From the NCBI GenBank assembly GCA_963730005.1, contig CAVSPO010000019.1, positions 1 to 64,000 of the forward strand: a stretch of DNA of 64,000 nucleotides, written 5' to 3'. A model generated the notes under the pieces. It worked only from the letters and a program-made list of their open reading frames with translations, searched no databases and was not told where the DNA came from. Within the stretch, counting starts at the first letter, position 1; the number at the start of each line of letters is the position of its first letter. This DNA is from CAVSPO01 sp963730005. Its GTDB lineage: Bacteria > Actinomycetota > Actinomycetes > Propionibacteriales > Propionibacteriaceae. Shown here in pieces: positions 33,919 through 42,708 of the stretch. A program made the translations under genes and the position numbers.

Positions 33919-33950
33919 GAGTGCCTCTCATCAGTGCTCGGCTTCTTCTG

Positions 33951-34514
33951 CTACGTCAGACGACCCCACTTGAGCTCTTCACCGCTGGCGTCGAACTTCA
34001 AACGCTTGGCAGTCAGCTCATCGATGGAGATCTCATAGATGCCGGTGGCCGATTTTCCGCTGTCTGCCGCCATATCGAAGTGCTTCATCGCGTGTGGTGT
34101 GTACTTCCGGCAGATCGCCCGCAAGGCCTCGCGCCACAGTTCTGCCTCCTGGACACGATGCAAACGGCCATTCACAATGGCTGATGCATACTCCGTCGTG
34201 AACGCGCGACTCGTCAAGCGGGACGCATTGGCCCTGTCGCGGCCGAGGTCGTCGAGCTCCTCCGGGGTGAACAGCTGTGGCACCGCCACGTCCGCCGCGA
34301 AGACGACACACACCGGCAGCCCGTCACGAAAGGACTCCACCTTGCGGCCGCTCTTGGCGGAGTGGAAGTAGAGCTTCTGGTCGATGCGAGCAATCGACAA
34401 CGGCACGCTGTAGACACTGCCCTCAGGGTCCAGGTAACTCAGCACGCCGAACTGTGCCCGGTCGATCACGCCGAGCCCGAACTCCGGGCTCATTTCACGG
34501 TCTTTTCTTCGCAT
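33951..34514 (-). CDS. Pyridoxamine 5'-phosphate oxidase-fold protein (NimA-like)
   Basis: A 187-aa split-barrel flavin-binding protein: REMSPEFGLGVIDRAQFGVL SYLDPEGSVYSVPLSIARID, then LYFHSAKSGRKVESFRDGLP VCVVF. This order fits the NimA/pyridoxamine 5'-phosphate oxidase-like family that binds FMN. Met at 34514 has GGAAAG upstream; Met at 34529 is an alternative. It probably shares a transcript with dpaL (32-base gap), but no functional link is evident. Nitroimidazole reduction is known for some members and cannot be assumed here. Confidence 0.7.
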   Translation of the reverse strand: MRRKDREMSPEFGLGVIDRAQFGVLSYLDPEGSVYSVPLSIARIDQKLYFHSAKSGRKVESFRDGLPVCVVFAADVAVPQLFTPEELDDLGRDRANASRLTSRAFTTEYASAIVNGRLHRVQEAELWREALRAICRKYTPHAMKHFDMAADSGKSATGIYEISIDELTAKRLKFDASGEELKWGRLT

Positions 34515-34552
34515 TGCACGTCTTTCCACGAGATTTGCCGGCGACCGGCCGG

Positions 34553-35326
34553 TCAGGGCAATTGATCGGCCATGGCTTTGACGACGCCGTTGACGGTGTC
34601 CGCGGTCAAGGTCGCTTCCGCGTCAGGCCGGATGAGCACCTCGTCGATCTGGATCGCCATCAGCACAGGGCCATCCTGGACCAACACCAGCCGGGTGTCG
34701 CGCCTGGCTTCGCCGGGGTCGAAGCTGGAGCTGCGCTCCGCGAAGCGATCGTCGCCCACCGCCGGGACCTCGAGCGCCTCGCGAAAGCCGATCTCCCACT
34801 CGCCCTCTGGAAGATTCGCGGTCAGGCAGCGCGTCAGGCCGTCACGCAGCGTCGCGTAGGTCGCGGCGACGCGCGCAGGTTCGTCGGCGAGCAGCAGCTG
34901 CTGAGCCACCACCATGGTGGCGAACGGGTCAGGCGTCGCCTGCTGCAGCTGCGTGTAGGCCTGCCACTGCAGGCCCTCTGCCAGCGCCAGGGCATCCTCG
35001 CCCGCGTTCGGGCACAACGGCAGCTTGGGGAGCAGCTCGCGCTGGTCGTCCGGGATCGCCCCCGGGACGCCACCCGGCCACGCCGCGAAGCCTTCCCAGT
35101 TGCTCCACCCGGGGCCGAGGTCCGCCGGCGTGGCCAGATGGTTGGCCAGCTCGGCAATCGAGGGGATACCGACGGAGGTCGCGGTGGACGCGGACGCGGA
35201 CGCCGAGTTCGCGGTTCCGGGCGCGGTGGGCCCGCTGGTGCTGGGGCTGACGTCGCCGTCCGCGGAGCACGCGACGAGCGTGACCGCGGCGACGGCGGTG
35301 ATCGCCACACGGATCAGGGCTCTCAT
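34553..35326 (-). CDS. Lipoprotein, unknown function
   Basis: A 257-aa exported protein with signal peptide and lipobox (AVTLVAC, Cys about residue 20), a Ser/Thr/Pro linker rich in Ala-Ser (about 24-52), and a C-terminal alpha/beta domain beginning IAELANHLATPADLGPGWSN. The phrase DLGPGWS and later alternate strands resemble PknH-sensor/LpqN-like extracellular domains of actinobacteria. 25 bases separate it from the LysM deacetylase gene upstream on the same strand. Confidence 0.6.
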   Translation of the reverse strand: MRALIRVAITAVAAVTLVACSADGDVSPSTSGPTAPGTANSASASASTATSVGIPSIAELANHLATPADLGPGWSNWEGFAAWPGGVPGAIPDDQRELLPKLPLCPNAGEDALALAEGLQWQAYTQLQQATPDPFATMVVAQQLLLADEPARVAATYATLRDGLTRCLTANLPEGEWEIGFREALEVPAVGDDRFAERSSSFDPGEARRDTRLVLVQDGPVLMAIQIDEVLIRPDAEATLTADTVNGVVKAMADQLP

Positions 35327-35351
35327 CAGATCTCCTCCTGCCCGACCGAAC

Positions 35352-36383
35352 TCATCTGGGGATGACCAGCACCTGACCCGGGTAGATCAGGTTGGGGTTG
35401 GCGATGTTGTTGGCGGAAGCAATGGCCGCCACCGTCGTGCCGAACCTGATCGCGATCCGGTAGAGCGTGTCACCCGGCTGCACGGTGTACGTCACTGTAG
35501 ACGCCGGTGGCGGGCTGTTGGTCGGGATCACCAGCACCTGGTTCGGGTAGATGAGGTTCGGGTTGGTGATGTTGTTGGCCGCGACGATCGCCTGAACCGT
35601 CACACCGTACTTGACTGCGATCCGGTACAACGTGTCGCCCGGCCTGACCACGTACAGCGTCTGCCCGGTGGGCTTGGATCCCAGCAGGTCCGAGACGGTG
35701 ACGAGCTCATAGCCAGCTGCCCTGAGGCCGTCGATCATGCCCGGCAGCGCGTCGGGGGTTCCCGTGGCCCCGCCACCCACGTGCATCAGCACGATGGACC
35801 CGGGACTTGCCTTGGAGAGCACCTTGTCGCGGATCGTCGAGGACGAAACTCCTTGCCAGTCGACGGTGTCGATCGTCCACATGATCGTGTTCGGGTAACC
35901 GGCATTGCCCACGGCCGCCAGCACCGCGGAGTTGTAGTCCCCGTACGGTGGCCGGAAGAAGGGCTTCGGCGCCTGGCCGGTGGCGTTGCGGATGGCGGTG
36001 GCGGCCCGCGAGAGCTCGTCGGCCATCTGTGCGGCCGTCAGCTTGGTGAAGTAGGGGTGGGAGTAGGAGTGGTTGCCGATCTCATGACCCTGCGCAACCA
36101 CTGACTGGACTGCACTCGGGTAGTTGGCGGCGGCCTCGCCGGTGGCGAAGAAGGTGGACTTGACGCCGCGGTCTGCGAGGACCTGAAGGATCCGGGACAC
36201 GTTGCCTGCATCGCTGCCGAAATCGAAGGTCAGGGCCATGACCTTCCTGGAGGTTGTCACGCGCGACACGAGATTGGACGGACTTGCCGCACTGGCTCCC
36301 GCAGGAAGCAGCAAGCCGAGCAGCAGAAGGAACATCGTCACGACTGTGACGCGGGTCTTGCGGGTGGCCGTCATCACGTTCAT
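35352..36383 (-). CDS. Secreted polysaccharide deacetylase with two LysM domains
   Basis: A 343-aa exported enzyme: signal peptide (about 1-33), NodB homology domain (about 45-235) and two LysM repeats (YVVRPGDTLYRIAVKYGVTV ... NPNLIYPNQVLVIP and YTVQPGDTLYRIAIRFGTTV ... NPNLIYPGQVLVIP). NodB motif 1 is TFDFGSD, where Phe takes the place of the usual second Asp; a TFDxGxD subfamily of this kind is known. Motif 2 HSYSH and motif 3 FFRPPYGDYN are present. The LysM repeats should hold it on peptidoglycan. ATG at 36383 has GGAAGGGAA directly upstream. Confidence 0.85.
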   Translation of the reverse strand: MNVMTATRKTRVTVVTMFLLLLGLLLPAGASAASPSNLVSRVTTSRKVMALTFDFGSDAGNVSRILQVLADRGVKSTFFATGEAAANYPSAVQSVVAQGHEIGNHSYSHPYFTKLTAAQMADELSRAATAIRNATGQAPKPFFRPPYGDYNSAVLAAVGNAGYPNTIMWTIDTVDWQGVSSSTIRDKVLSKASPGSIVLMHVGGGATGTPDALPGMIDGLRAAGYELVTVSDLLGSKPTGQTLYVVRPGDTLYRIAVKYGVTVQAIVAANNITNPNLIYPNQVLVIPTNSPPPASTVTYTVQPGDTLYRIAIRFGTTVAAIASANNIANPNLIYPGQVLVIPR

Positions 36384-36525
36384 TTCCCTTCCGATGACTC
36401 CGCCCCGCTGGTTGGCGGGGCGTGGCGCACCGGCCAGTGTTCCGAAACCCCTGCCCCGGCCTGGAACGCCCTGCATCAACGGCACAAGTCTATCGCGCCG
36501 GTCCGAACCAGCGCCAAGCCCCAAC

Positions 36526-36566
36526 GCAAGGACGCCCTCGACCATCGCGGTCGAGGGCGTCCTTGC
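36526..36566. terminator. Long perfect hairpin downstream of the EamA gene
   Basis: GCAAGGACGCCCTCGACC and GGTCGAGGGCGTCCTTGC form an 18-bp perfect stem around a 5-base loop. It lies 35 bases after the stop of the minus-strand transporter and before the deacetylase gene. Confidence 0.85.
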
Positions 36567-36601
36567 TGGTCAGCTTGGGAGCATCACCGCCCCGGGCCGA
36601 T

Positions 36602-37648
36602 TCATCGCTCCGGAATGACCTCCGCGGGAGCCTGCTTGCGCGACATCAAGTCGAAGAGGATGGGAGCCATACCGCCGACGATGATCAGGACGCCGCCGAT
36701 GGCGCCGATCACGGTCAAGGATTCCGCCCAGATCACAGCACCCAGGATGAGTGCCACGACGCACTCCCAGTAGGAGACTGTCGACAACTCAACTGCCATC
36801 AGGTGCTTACCTGCCACGACCAGGAAGCCGATGGCGAACAGGCCGCAGAACAGGAACATGCCGATGGCCCATCCCCAGTTGGTGGGGCTCATGACCTCGA
36901 ACGGGTTGGTGGGGTCCAGCAACGAAACGCGGAAGATCATGACGATCAGCGCACCGACAGCGCCGAAGATGAAGTTCCAGAAGCCGCGCACCTCGGAGTC
37001 CACGTCACCGCGGTAGCGGTAGAAGAACAGCGCCAAGCCGTAGAAGAGGCCGGATGCCAGCCCGAACAGGTCGCCGATGGTCTTGTTGGGGAACTTGGGA
37101 TCTGCGCCCAGCTGAATCCCGAAGCTGAGGCCTTCGCCGGCGGTGTAGTTGATCAGGCCGATCGTCATGACCATGCCGACGAACACCATGATGAGGAAGA
37201 GGGCGTTGCGCAGCGAGATCTTCTCCTTCAGGAAGATCCACGCCAGGATGGCCGAGAACAACGGGCCCGTGTAGATGAGGAACACCGCGTTCGCGATCGA
37301 CGTCATCAGCGTCGATGACACATACAGGGCCAGCGACGCACCGATCGAAAGACCACCGGCAACGATGGCGAAGGACATCTTGGTGGCCCGCAACTTCGCG
37401 AGCTTCTTCACCGCGATGATGATGAGGAGGAAGCCGAGGGCCCCCACCGTCATACGCCCGAAGGCCAGGAAGTCACCGATGATGTACTTGGCCCCCGTTT
37501 CCGGGTTGATCGGGGTCGACAGCCGCCCGAAGGTGCCGACGAAACCCATGCCGGTCGCCGACAGCAACATCGCGGTGAAGCCGAGCTTCTTGTTCATGAG
37601 GGTGACCGGGCCGGACGTCGACGCGGTCGAGGGAGAAGTGGTAGCCAT
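36602..37648 (-). CDS. EamA/DMT-superfamily transporter
   Basis: A 348-aa membrane protein with ten hydrophobic segments in two EamA repeats. The family signatures are ANAVFLIYTGPLFSAILAWI FLKEKIS at the end of the first repeat and LSTVSYWECVVALILGAVIW AESLTVIGAIGGVLIIVGG at the end of the second. A long loop (about 165-185, GIQLGADPKFPNKTIGD) separates the halves. DMT carriers export amino acids, nucleotides or drugs; the substrate is not predictable. It has its own strong terminator. Confidence 0.75.
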   Translation of the reverse strand: MATTSPSTASTSGPVTLMNKKLGFTAMLLSATGMGFVGTFGRLSTPINPETGAKYIIGDFLAFGRMTVGALGFLLIIIAVKKLAKLRATKMSFAIVAGGLSIGASLALYVSSTLMTSIANAVFLIYTGPLFSAILAWIFLKEKISLRNALFLIMVFVGMVMTIGLINYTAGEGLSFGIQLGADPKFPNKTIGDLFGLASGLFYGLALFFYRYRGDVDSEVRGFWNFIFGAVGALIVMIFRVSLLDPTNPFEVMSPTNWGWAIGMFLFCGLFAIGFLVVAGKHLMAVELSTVSYWECVVALILGAVIWAESLTVIGAIGGVLIIVGGMAPILFDLMSRKQAPAEVIPER

Positions 37649-38059
37649 GGAACGCTCTCAACGCTTTCTCGAGGAGGAGATCTGGAGCAGCGTCAGCGAC
37701 TGGGCCAGGGCTGGACCAGGAACGCCGCACGCAGCTGTGTTGTGCGCCGTCAGATCAGCGGACAGCCCCCGGCCATCTTCGGCAGGAAGCCCCCGCGATT
37801 CTCGGTAACGCCGTCGACCCTCATCGGTCCCCGGCGGTCCCGCCCATGTCCCTGTCAGTGTGACTTCGCCGGACAGGGCACACGACGCACATTTAATGTA
37901 CATCATTTCTGGCTTGAGCGTACGAAAATGTGCCGTTCAAGACGGCGCTGGTGGACAGGTCAGCGTCGGACGCAGTTGTCCAGCTTGAATGCCTCCAGGC
38001 ACGTGACCGTCCAGGGTCACCAGGCTGAACACACTGGCAACGCGAAAACGGGGGTTGGT
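37649..38059. other. Divergent intergenic region, 411 bases
   Basis: No supportable gene. A less GC-rich island around 37890-37935 (TTTAATGTACATCATTTC) is the best place for promoters of the two divergent genes. A plus-strand frame that runs into the downstream gene from 37742 has no start signal and differs in composition. Confidence 0.4.
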
Positions 38060-39496
38060 ATGTCCGGTCTTCTCACCGGCCGCTGGGGACGGGTGGCGAG
38101 CTTGCTGCTGATGGTGCTCGCGGCCGTCACGGGGACGTGGTCCGCCCGCGCGTACGCGGCACCCACCGACCCACCCGAGCCGGCCGTCATGTACTTCTTC
38201 TGGGGGGAGGGCTGCCCGCACTGCGCGGCGGCCAAGCCGGTGCTGGCGGACATGGCGTCCCGCCACCCCCAACTGGTCGTCCGTGACTACGAGATCTTCA
38301 ACAGCGCGGAGAACCGGGCGCTGTTCGCCGCGATGGCCGACCAAGTGGGCTTCGAGGCGTCCGGCGTACCGACCTTCGTGCTGGGTGATCAGCACTGGGT
38401 CGGTTTCGCCGAGCGCACCGGCCCGGAACTCGAGCAGGCGGTCGTCGGATGCCTCGCCACCGGTTGCGCCGACGCAGGAGCCGGGCTGGTGGAGCCGGTC
38501 CGGCCACCCGGTGCACCCACGACAGGGCCGCCCGCGCAGACGGCCCCGGCCCAGCCAACGCCACCGACGCAGCCGGCCCCGCCCGCAGCTGAGGCTGACG
38601 TCATCGAGTTGCCGCTCATCGGTGAGGTCGACCTGGCCAAGCAGTCGCTGGTGGTGACCACCGTATTGATCGCACTGGTCGACGGGTTCAACCCCTGCTC
38701 CCTGTGGGTACTGACGATCCTGATCGCCATGGCACTGCGCACCGGGTCACGCAAACTGACCATGCTGATCGGGCTGGTTTTCATCGGGGTCAGCGGCTTG
38801 GTGTACGCGTTGTTCATCGCCGGCATCTTCTCGGTGCTGACCGTGCTGACCATCTCCAACTGGGTGCGGATACTGGTGGCCGTGGTGGCGGGGGCGTTCG
38901 CCGTGGTCAACATCAAGGACTACTTCTTCTACCAGCGTGGGCTGTCGTTCAGCATCCCCGACAAGCAGAAACCGGGCATCTACGCCAAGACGCGGGCGGT
39001 GATCGCCAACACCGACAACGTGCCCCTGATGGTGGCCAGCACCGCTGCCCTCGCCGCCGGGGTCTCGCTGATCGAGCTCGCCTGCACCGCGGGCTTCCCT
39101 GTCGTGTGGTCCAACATCCTGACCGCCCACAACCTGACGGCGGGCGCCTTCGTCGGGCTGTTGCTGATCTACATGTTGATCTACCAGCTCGACGAACTGC
39201 TCCTGTTCAGCGTCGCCGTCGTCACCCTGCGGGCCAGCAAGATGCAGGAGAAGCACGGCCGCATCCTCAAGCTCGTCAGCGGCATGCTGATGCTCTGCCT
39301 CGCGATCGTGATGATCGTGGACCCCACCCTGATGAACAGCGTGGTCAGTTCTCTGGCAGTCTTCGGGGCGGCCCTGGGTGCCACGCTGCTGGTGTTGCTC
39401 GCCTACGAAGTCTTGGTGCCCCGGTTGCGTGGCGGCCAGGGTCGGGCTACTGGTCGCCGCCGACAGGCTCCCTCTCCAGGAGCCCGTTCTCGGTGA
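38060..39496 (+). CDS. Thioredoxin-like domain fused to a CcdA/DsbD-type membrane domain
   Basis: A 478-aa exported-membrane protein. A signal peptide (about 1-35) precedes a glutaredoxin/thioredoxin-like domain with active-site GEGCPHC (about residues 48-54). A Pro-rich linker (about 150-180) leads to a membrane domain of seven or so helices. There the Cys pair DGFNPCSLWVL and ELACTAGFPV sits at the positions used by CcdA/DsbD to pass electrons across the membrane. It would reduce extracytoplasmic disulfides through its own thioredoxin domain. The ATG at 38060 follows GGGGGTTGGT. Its 3' end overlaps the convergent PqqD gene by 50 bases. Confidence 0.7.
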   Translation: MSGLLTGRWGRVASLLLMVLAAVTGTWSARAYAAPTDPPEPAVMYFFWGEGCPHCAAAKPVLADMASRHPQLVVRDYEIFNSAENRALFAAMADQVGFEASGVPTFVLGDQHWVGFAERTGPELEQAVVGCLATGCADAGAGLVEPVRPPGAPTTGPPAQTAPAQPTPPTQPAPPAAEADVIELPLIGEVDLAKQSLVVTTVLIALVDGFNPCSLWVLTILIAMALRTGSRKLTMLIGLVFIGVSGLVYALFIAGIFSVLTVLTISNWVRILVAVVAGAFAVVNIKDYFFYQRGLSFSIPDKQKPGIYAKTRAVIANTDNVPLMVASTAALAAGVSLIELACTAGFPVVWSNILTAHNLTAGAFVGLLLIYMLIYQLDELLLFSVAVVTLRASKMQEKHGRILKLVSGMLMLCLAIVMIVDPTLMNSVVSSLAVFGAALGATLLVLLAYEVLVPRLRGGQGRATGRRRQAPSPGARSR

Positions 39497-39728
39497 GTTC
39501 CACGACCGCCGCCTGAACCACCTGCTCGGCGTTGCCTTCCCCCGGGTCGCCGAAGGCTTCGACGCAGGCAGCCGTCAGTTCCTCGACGCTGGCGCCGTTG
39601 GCCGCCCGCTCCAGGATCAGTGCGCCAACCGGCCCCAAAGTCAGCAGGCGCTCACCGAGGAGCACCAGGGTCACGTCTGCGTCTTCCGCGGTGAACACGT
39701 CGGACACCGGGCACGCTCGCACCCTCAT
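39447..39728 (-). CDS. PqqD-family small protein
   Basis: A 93-aa protein with the PqqD/RRE-like fold: DVTLVLLGERLLTLGPVGAL ILERAANGASVEELTAACVE AFG ... VQAAVVELTENGLLE. PqqD-like proteins bind leader peptides and present them to modifying enzymes. The GTG/ATG start overlaps the HprK-like gene stop by four bases, so the two form one unit. No radical-SAM or cyclase gene is nearby, which makes the module unusually short. Confidence 0.7.
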   Translation of the reverse strand: MRVRACPVSDVFTAEDADVTLVLLGERLLTLGPVGALILERAANGASVEELTAACVEAFGDPGEGNAEQVVQAAVVELTENGLLEREPVGGDQ

Positions 39729-40525
39729 GACCCACCCGCCAGATGATCGGCCAGCAGCGGGGCCGCTTCAGCGGCCTCACCGTAACGGCACAACTGCAAC
39801 GGGCCAACCCGCTCGAACAGGTCGGCCAGCAGGTGCAGGCCACGAGGCAAGGCGCTCAGGGAAGACGACTGCCCAGTCACCCTCGTGATGGCCTCCACGG
39901 TGCCCAACGGCTGCAGGGAGGCGCCGGTGGCGGCCGAGTCCCGCTCCAGGAAGACCATCGCGGCCAGCCACGCCGACGCCGGGGTGTCGACCAGGCCCAG
40001 GTCGTCCGGGCACACTTCCCGCTTCGGCTCCCCCAGGCTGCCTTCACGCAAGGACAGCGGCTTCGGGTACGGCAGGATCGTCCCGTCAGGCGTGATGCCG
40101 ACGGTCTCGTCAGTCAGGTAGCCGAGCTGGGTGCCCAGCGCCCGGGCCAGGGTGGTCTTGCCGGTGCCGCCGGGCGCCACGAACGCCAGTGCCGCACCGC
40201 TGACGGGATCGCAGACCGCTCCGGCGTGCAGCATCAACAGTTCGCCTCGTCTGGCGGCGATCAGCCGCTGCGTGACAGCCTGGGTCGCCAGCATCGCGAG
40301 TAGCCGCTCGTCGTTGCCGGTCAGGTCATCGGGGTGGTGGTCGGACGCGGATTCGTCGGTCAGCCCCACCCGGACTGCGCCGGCATCGGGCAACGCAGCG
40401 GCCGCGGCCTCAGCCCTCACGCAGCGCGACCAGGCATGCCGCAACCGGGCCTCATGGCCCGCAGCGTCACGACCGAACACTTCCAGCCGCGCGCGGGCCC
40501 CCAACCCGACGAGAGTCAGCGTCAT
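39725..40525 (-). CDS. HPr-kinase-like P-loop protein paired with PqqD
   Basis: A 266-aa protein with an HprK C-terminal-like kinase core: MLHAGAV, Walker A FVAPGGTGKTTLARAL (about residue 116), TDETVGI with the acidic pair, and ILPYPKPLSLREGSL. The HprK-related proteins next to PqqD genes occur in peptide-modification (for example lasso- and other RiPP-type) loci; some phosphorylate Ser of the peptide. The ATG at 40525 overlaps a 19-aa ORF upstream (ATGA). Real substrate unknown. Confidence 0.65.
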   Translation of the reverse strand: MTLTLVGLGARARLEVFGRDAAGHEARLRHAWSRCVRAEAAAAALPDAGAVRVGLTDESASDHHPDDLTGNDERLLAMLATQAVTQRLIAARRGELLMLHAGAVCDPVSGAALAFVAPGGTGKTTLARALGTQLGYLTDETVGITPDGTILPYPKPLSLREGSLGEPKREVCPDDLGLVDTPASAWLAAMVFLERDSAATGASLQPLGTVEAITRVTGQSSSLSALPRGLHLLADLFERVGPLQLCRYGEAAEAAPLLADHLAGGS

Positions 40526-40581
40526 GGCCGACCCGACACAGCACGGGTTGCACCGGGCGCGCAGTTGGCAGCAGTCGTCAT
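40522..40581 (-). CDS. 19-aa small ORF coupled to the HprK-like gene
   Basis: ATG at 40581 opens MTTAANCAPGATRAVSGRP and the TGA overlaps the ATG of the kinase-like gene. The ribosome site is weak (GAAGAC). It could be a leader ORF or, more speculatively, a very short peptide substrate of the PqqD/HprK pair. Nothing in the sequence decides this. Confidence 0.3.
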   Translation of the reverse strand: MTTAANCAPGATRAVSGRP

Positions 40582-40594
40582 GTCTTCATGCTAG

Positions 40595-40613
40595 TTCCCT
40601 ACCCGCTAGGGAA
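40595..40613. promoter_or_regulatory. Inverted repeat, possible operator
   Basis: TTCCCTA, spacer CCCGC, TAGGGAA: a perfect 7-bp inverted repeat in the divergent region between the HprK-like gene (-) and the DUF1801 gene (+). The size and position suit a dimeric repressor site. No T-run follows either arm. Confidence 0.45.
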
Positions 40614-40677
40614 GTTGCCGGCACCCGGTTGACTTCAGCCGTGAGCACCGCACCGCGCTGGGCGCACAATGGGTTCC

Positions 40678-41049
40678 ATGACCGTGATCGACGACTACAT
40701 CGCTGGTTTCGAGGGCGTCCAGCGTGAGCGACTGACCCGGCTGGCGGGGGTGCTCCGCGAGGAGATGCCGGGGGCCGAGGAGCGAATCAGCTACCGGTTG
40801 CCGACGCTGGTCCTCACCCGGGCGCCCGAACGCGACGGCGACCCCAAGCCGGTCAAGGTCCGGGTGCATTTCGCCGCTCACACCAAACACGTCGGGCTCT
40901 ACCCTGGCCCGGCGGCGCTGGTGGCCGTGGCGGACGAACTTGCTGGCTACGCGCACGCCAAGGGCTCGATCCGGTTCCCGTTGGACAAGCCTTTGCCCGT
41001 CGACCTGATTCGACGCATCGTGCAAGCCAGCCTGGCCGCAGCGAACTGA
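40678..41049 (+). CDS. DUF1801 (YdhG/frataxin-like fold) protein
   Basis: A 123-aa cytoplasmic protein: VIDDYIAGFEGVQRERLTRL AGVLREEMPGAEERISYRLP then VRVHFAAHTKHVGLYPGPAA, the order seen in DUF1801 proteins. Members were called intracellular iron chaperones by fold similarity; there is little direct proof. ATG at 40678 or 40669. Stands alone between the PqqD/HprK pair and the ligase gene. Confidence 0.7.
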   Translation: MTVIDDYIAGFEGVQRERLTRLAGVLREEMPGAEERISYRLPTLVLTRAPERDGDPKPVKVRVHFAAHTKHVGLYPGPAALVAVADELAGYAHAKGSIRFPLDKPLPVDLIRRIVQASLAAAN

Positions 41050-41128
41050 CGGCCCCGGCTTTGCCCCGATGTCCAGCGTTGACCTGTCTGGGTAGCGCTG
41101 TGGACCACATTCATGGACACAATGGCGT

Positions 41129-42649
41129 GTGAGCCAATCCCAGCCCGCGAACGAGCCGCGTCAAACGGGCCCGTGGCAGTCCTCAGCCAAGGGGCGCCGA
41201 CCGGCCCGGGCACTCGGCACCCCCGGCGCCGCTCGGTCGGCTGACCGTCAGCCGCGCCGTGACATCCTCACCGCCGTAGGGTTGATCTGTGCTGCGCTGG
41301 TGTTTCTGGAGTCTGTCGCCGACATCCTGCCCGACGACCCCTGGTTCTGGCTGATCACCCCGTCCCGTGCGGTTCTGATCATCGGCCTGGCCGCCATGGT
41401 GCTGGTGGCTCCGCGCCTGACGCTGTGGCGCACCTGGCTCGACGTCCCGTTGCTGGTTCTTCTGGTCGCAGGCCTGGCTTCGTCGGTCGGACGGGCAGGC
41501 AGCATGGCGCAGTGGCGTTGGCTGCTCACCGAGATCGCGTTCTACTACCTGGTCGTCGTGGTGTCCCGCACACAGCGGGACGCGCACCTGGCCGCCCTGG
41601 TGTTCATCCTTGTCGGCGTGGCCACGCCGGTTCTGGTCGCACTGCAGCAGTCAGCGGCCCAGACCCCGACAGGATTCTGTCGGGCGCCCGCAGCGGGCCT
41701 TTCCGAGGACTGCACGGTGCCGGGAGCGCTGGTGCGCGTCATCGGCACCTTCGGCAACCCGAACCTGCTCGCAGCATTCCTGTTGTTGCTGCTGCCGCTG
41801 GTCTGGGTGGCCGTGTACGCGTGGTTGAGCAGCTCGATACGCCTGGCCGGCTGGGTGATCCTTGCCCTGACCTACGTCGCGATCCTGCAGACCTGGTCAC
41901 GTGCCGGCATCGCTGCCGCCGTGCTGGGCACCGCGGCCCTGTTCACCCTGCTCGGCCCCACCGGCCGGCGACTCAAAGTCGGCGGGCTGACCGTGCTCAT
42001 CGGTTTCGTGGCGGCGGTCGCCCTTGTGCTGATGTCCGGCGCCGGGGTGCGCTCGCAGGTGTGGGCCGCGGCGCTGCGGTTGGCGGCCACACACCCCTTC
42101 GGGGTGGGTCTGGGCAGGTCCGGAACCCTCATCCACGAGTCGGTCGGCGGCAGCTTGGAATTCCAGCACGCTCACAACACCTGGCTGAACTGGCTCGTGG
42201 AGGCCGGGTGGCTCGGCTTGCTGGCGGTGCTGGCCACGACAGTGCTGCTGGGTTTGCGCACGTGGCGCTCGTCGAGGGCCGGCTCCCGGTTGGCCGCGGC
42301 CAGCGGCGCCGGGCTGTTTGCGTTCGGACTGATGAGTCTCGCCGATCACCCGGCAAATGCTGTCCGGGTTGCCTTGGCGCTGGCCTTCGTGATGGGCCTG
42401 CTGATGAGCACGCCGCCCGACCAGCAGCTCGTCCGACCCCGACGGGCGGGCAAGAAGGCCCACAAATCGTCCGCCGCCAACCCGTCCACCGCACCGCGTG
42501 AACCAGACGCTGCGGTCCCGACGCGGGCGGCCGAAGCTCGCCGCAGACTGCGCGAGGATGAGCAGAAACAGAGAACGTCGCAGCCGCCCCCGCCGCGTCG
42601 AGCCGCGAACAACAACCCGGCCACGCCCCCCGCCCGGCCGCTGGATTGA
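41129..42649 (+). CDS. O-antigen ligase/polymerase-like membrane protein (Wzy_C)
   Basis: A 506-aa membrane protein with about eleven hydrophobic segments. The Wzy_C core shows GTFGNPNLLAAFLLLLLPLV then TWSRAGIAAAVLG and a large outer loop (HPFGVGLGRSG ... FQHAHNTWLNWLVEAGWLGL), the His-rich stretch used by O-antigen ligases and related enzymes. The last 70 residues are a basic, Ala/Pro-rich cytoplasmic tail. It is not next to glycosyltransferases, so its glycan substrate is unknown. GTG at 41129. Convergent with the Cys-rich DUF2892 gene. Confidence 0.75.
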   Translation: MSQSQPANEPRQTGPWQSSAKGRRPARALGTPGAARSADRQPRRDILTAVGLICAALVFLESVADILPDDPWFWLITPSRAVLIIGLAAMVLVAPRLTLWRTWLDVPLLVLLVAGLASSVGRAGSMAQWRWLLTEIAFYYLVVVVSRTQRDAHLAALVFILVGVATPVLVALQQSAAQTPTGFCRAPAAGLSEDCTVPGALVRVIGTFGNPNLLAAFLLLLLPLVWVAVYAWLSSSIRLAGWVILALTYVAILQTWSRAGIAAAVLGTAALFTLLGPTGRRLKVGGLTVLIGFVAAVALVLMSGAGVRSQVWAAALRLAATHPFGVGLGRSGTLIHESVGGSLEFQHAHNTWLNWLVEAGWLGLLAVLATTVLLGLRTWRSSRAGSRLAAASGAGLFAFGLMSLADHPANAVRVALALAFVMGLLMSTPPDQQLVRPRRAGKKAHKSSAANPSTAPREPDAAVPTRAAEARRRLREDEQKQRTSQPPPPRRAANNNPATPPARPLD

Positions 42650-42708
42650 GCCAGGCGACTACCCGGGCGCCGACAGCTCGATGCGAGGCTGGGATCAGGC
42701 CGGCAAGA

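Noticed and set aside
35352..36383. Inactive deacetylase because of TFDFGSD
   Set aside because: A TFDxGxD variant of motif 1 is common in LysM-linked deacetylases, and motifs 2 and 3 are intact, so loss of activity cannot be claimed.
37742..38059. N-terminal extension of the thioredoxin-CcdA-like protein
   Set aside because: The signal peptide begins at 38060; upstream residues are charged, unlike a protein domain, and no start signal precedes them.
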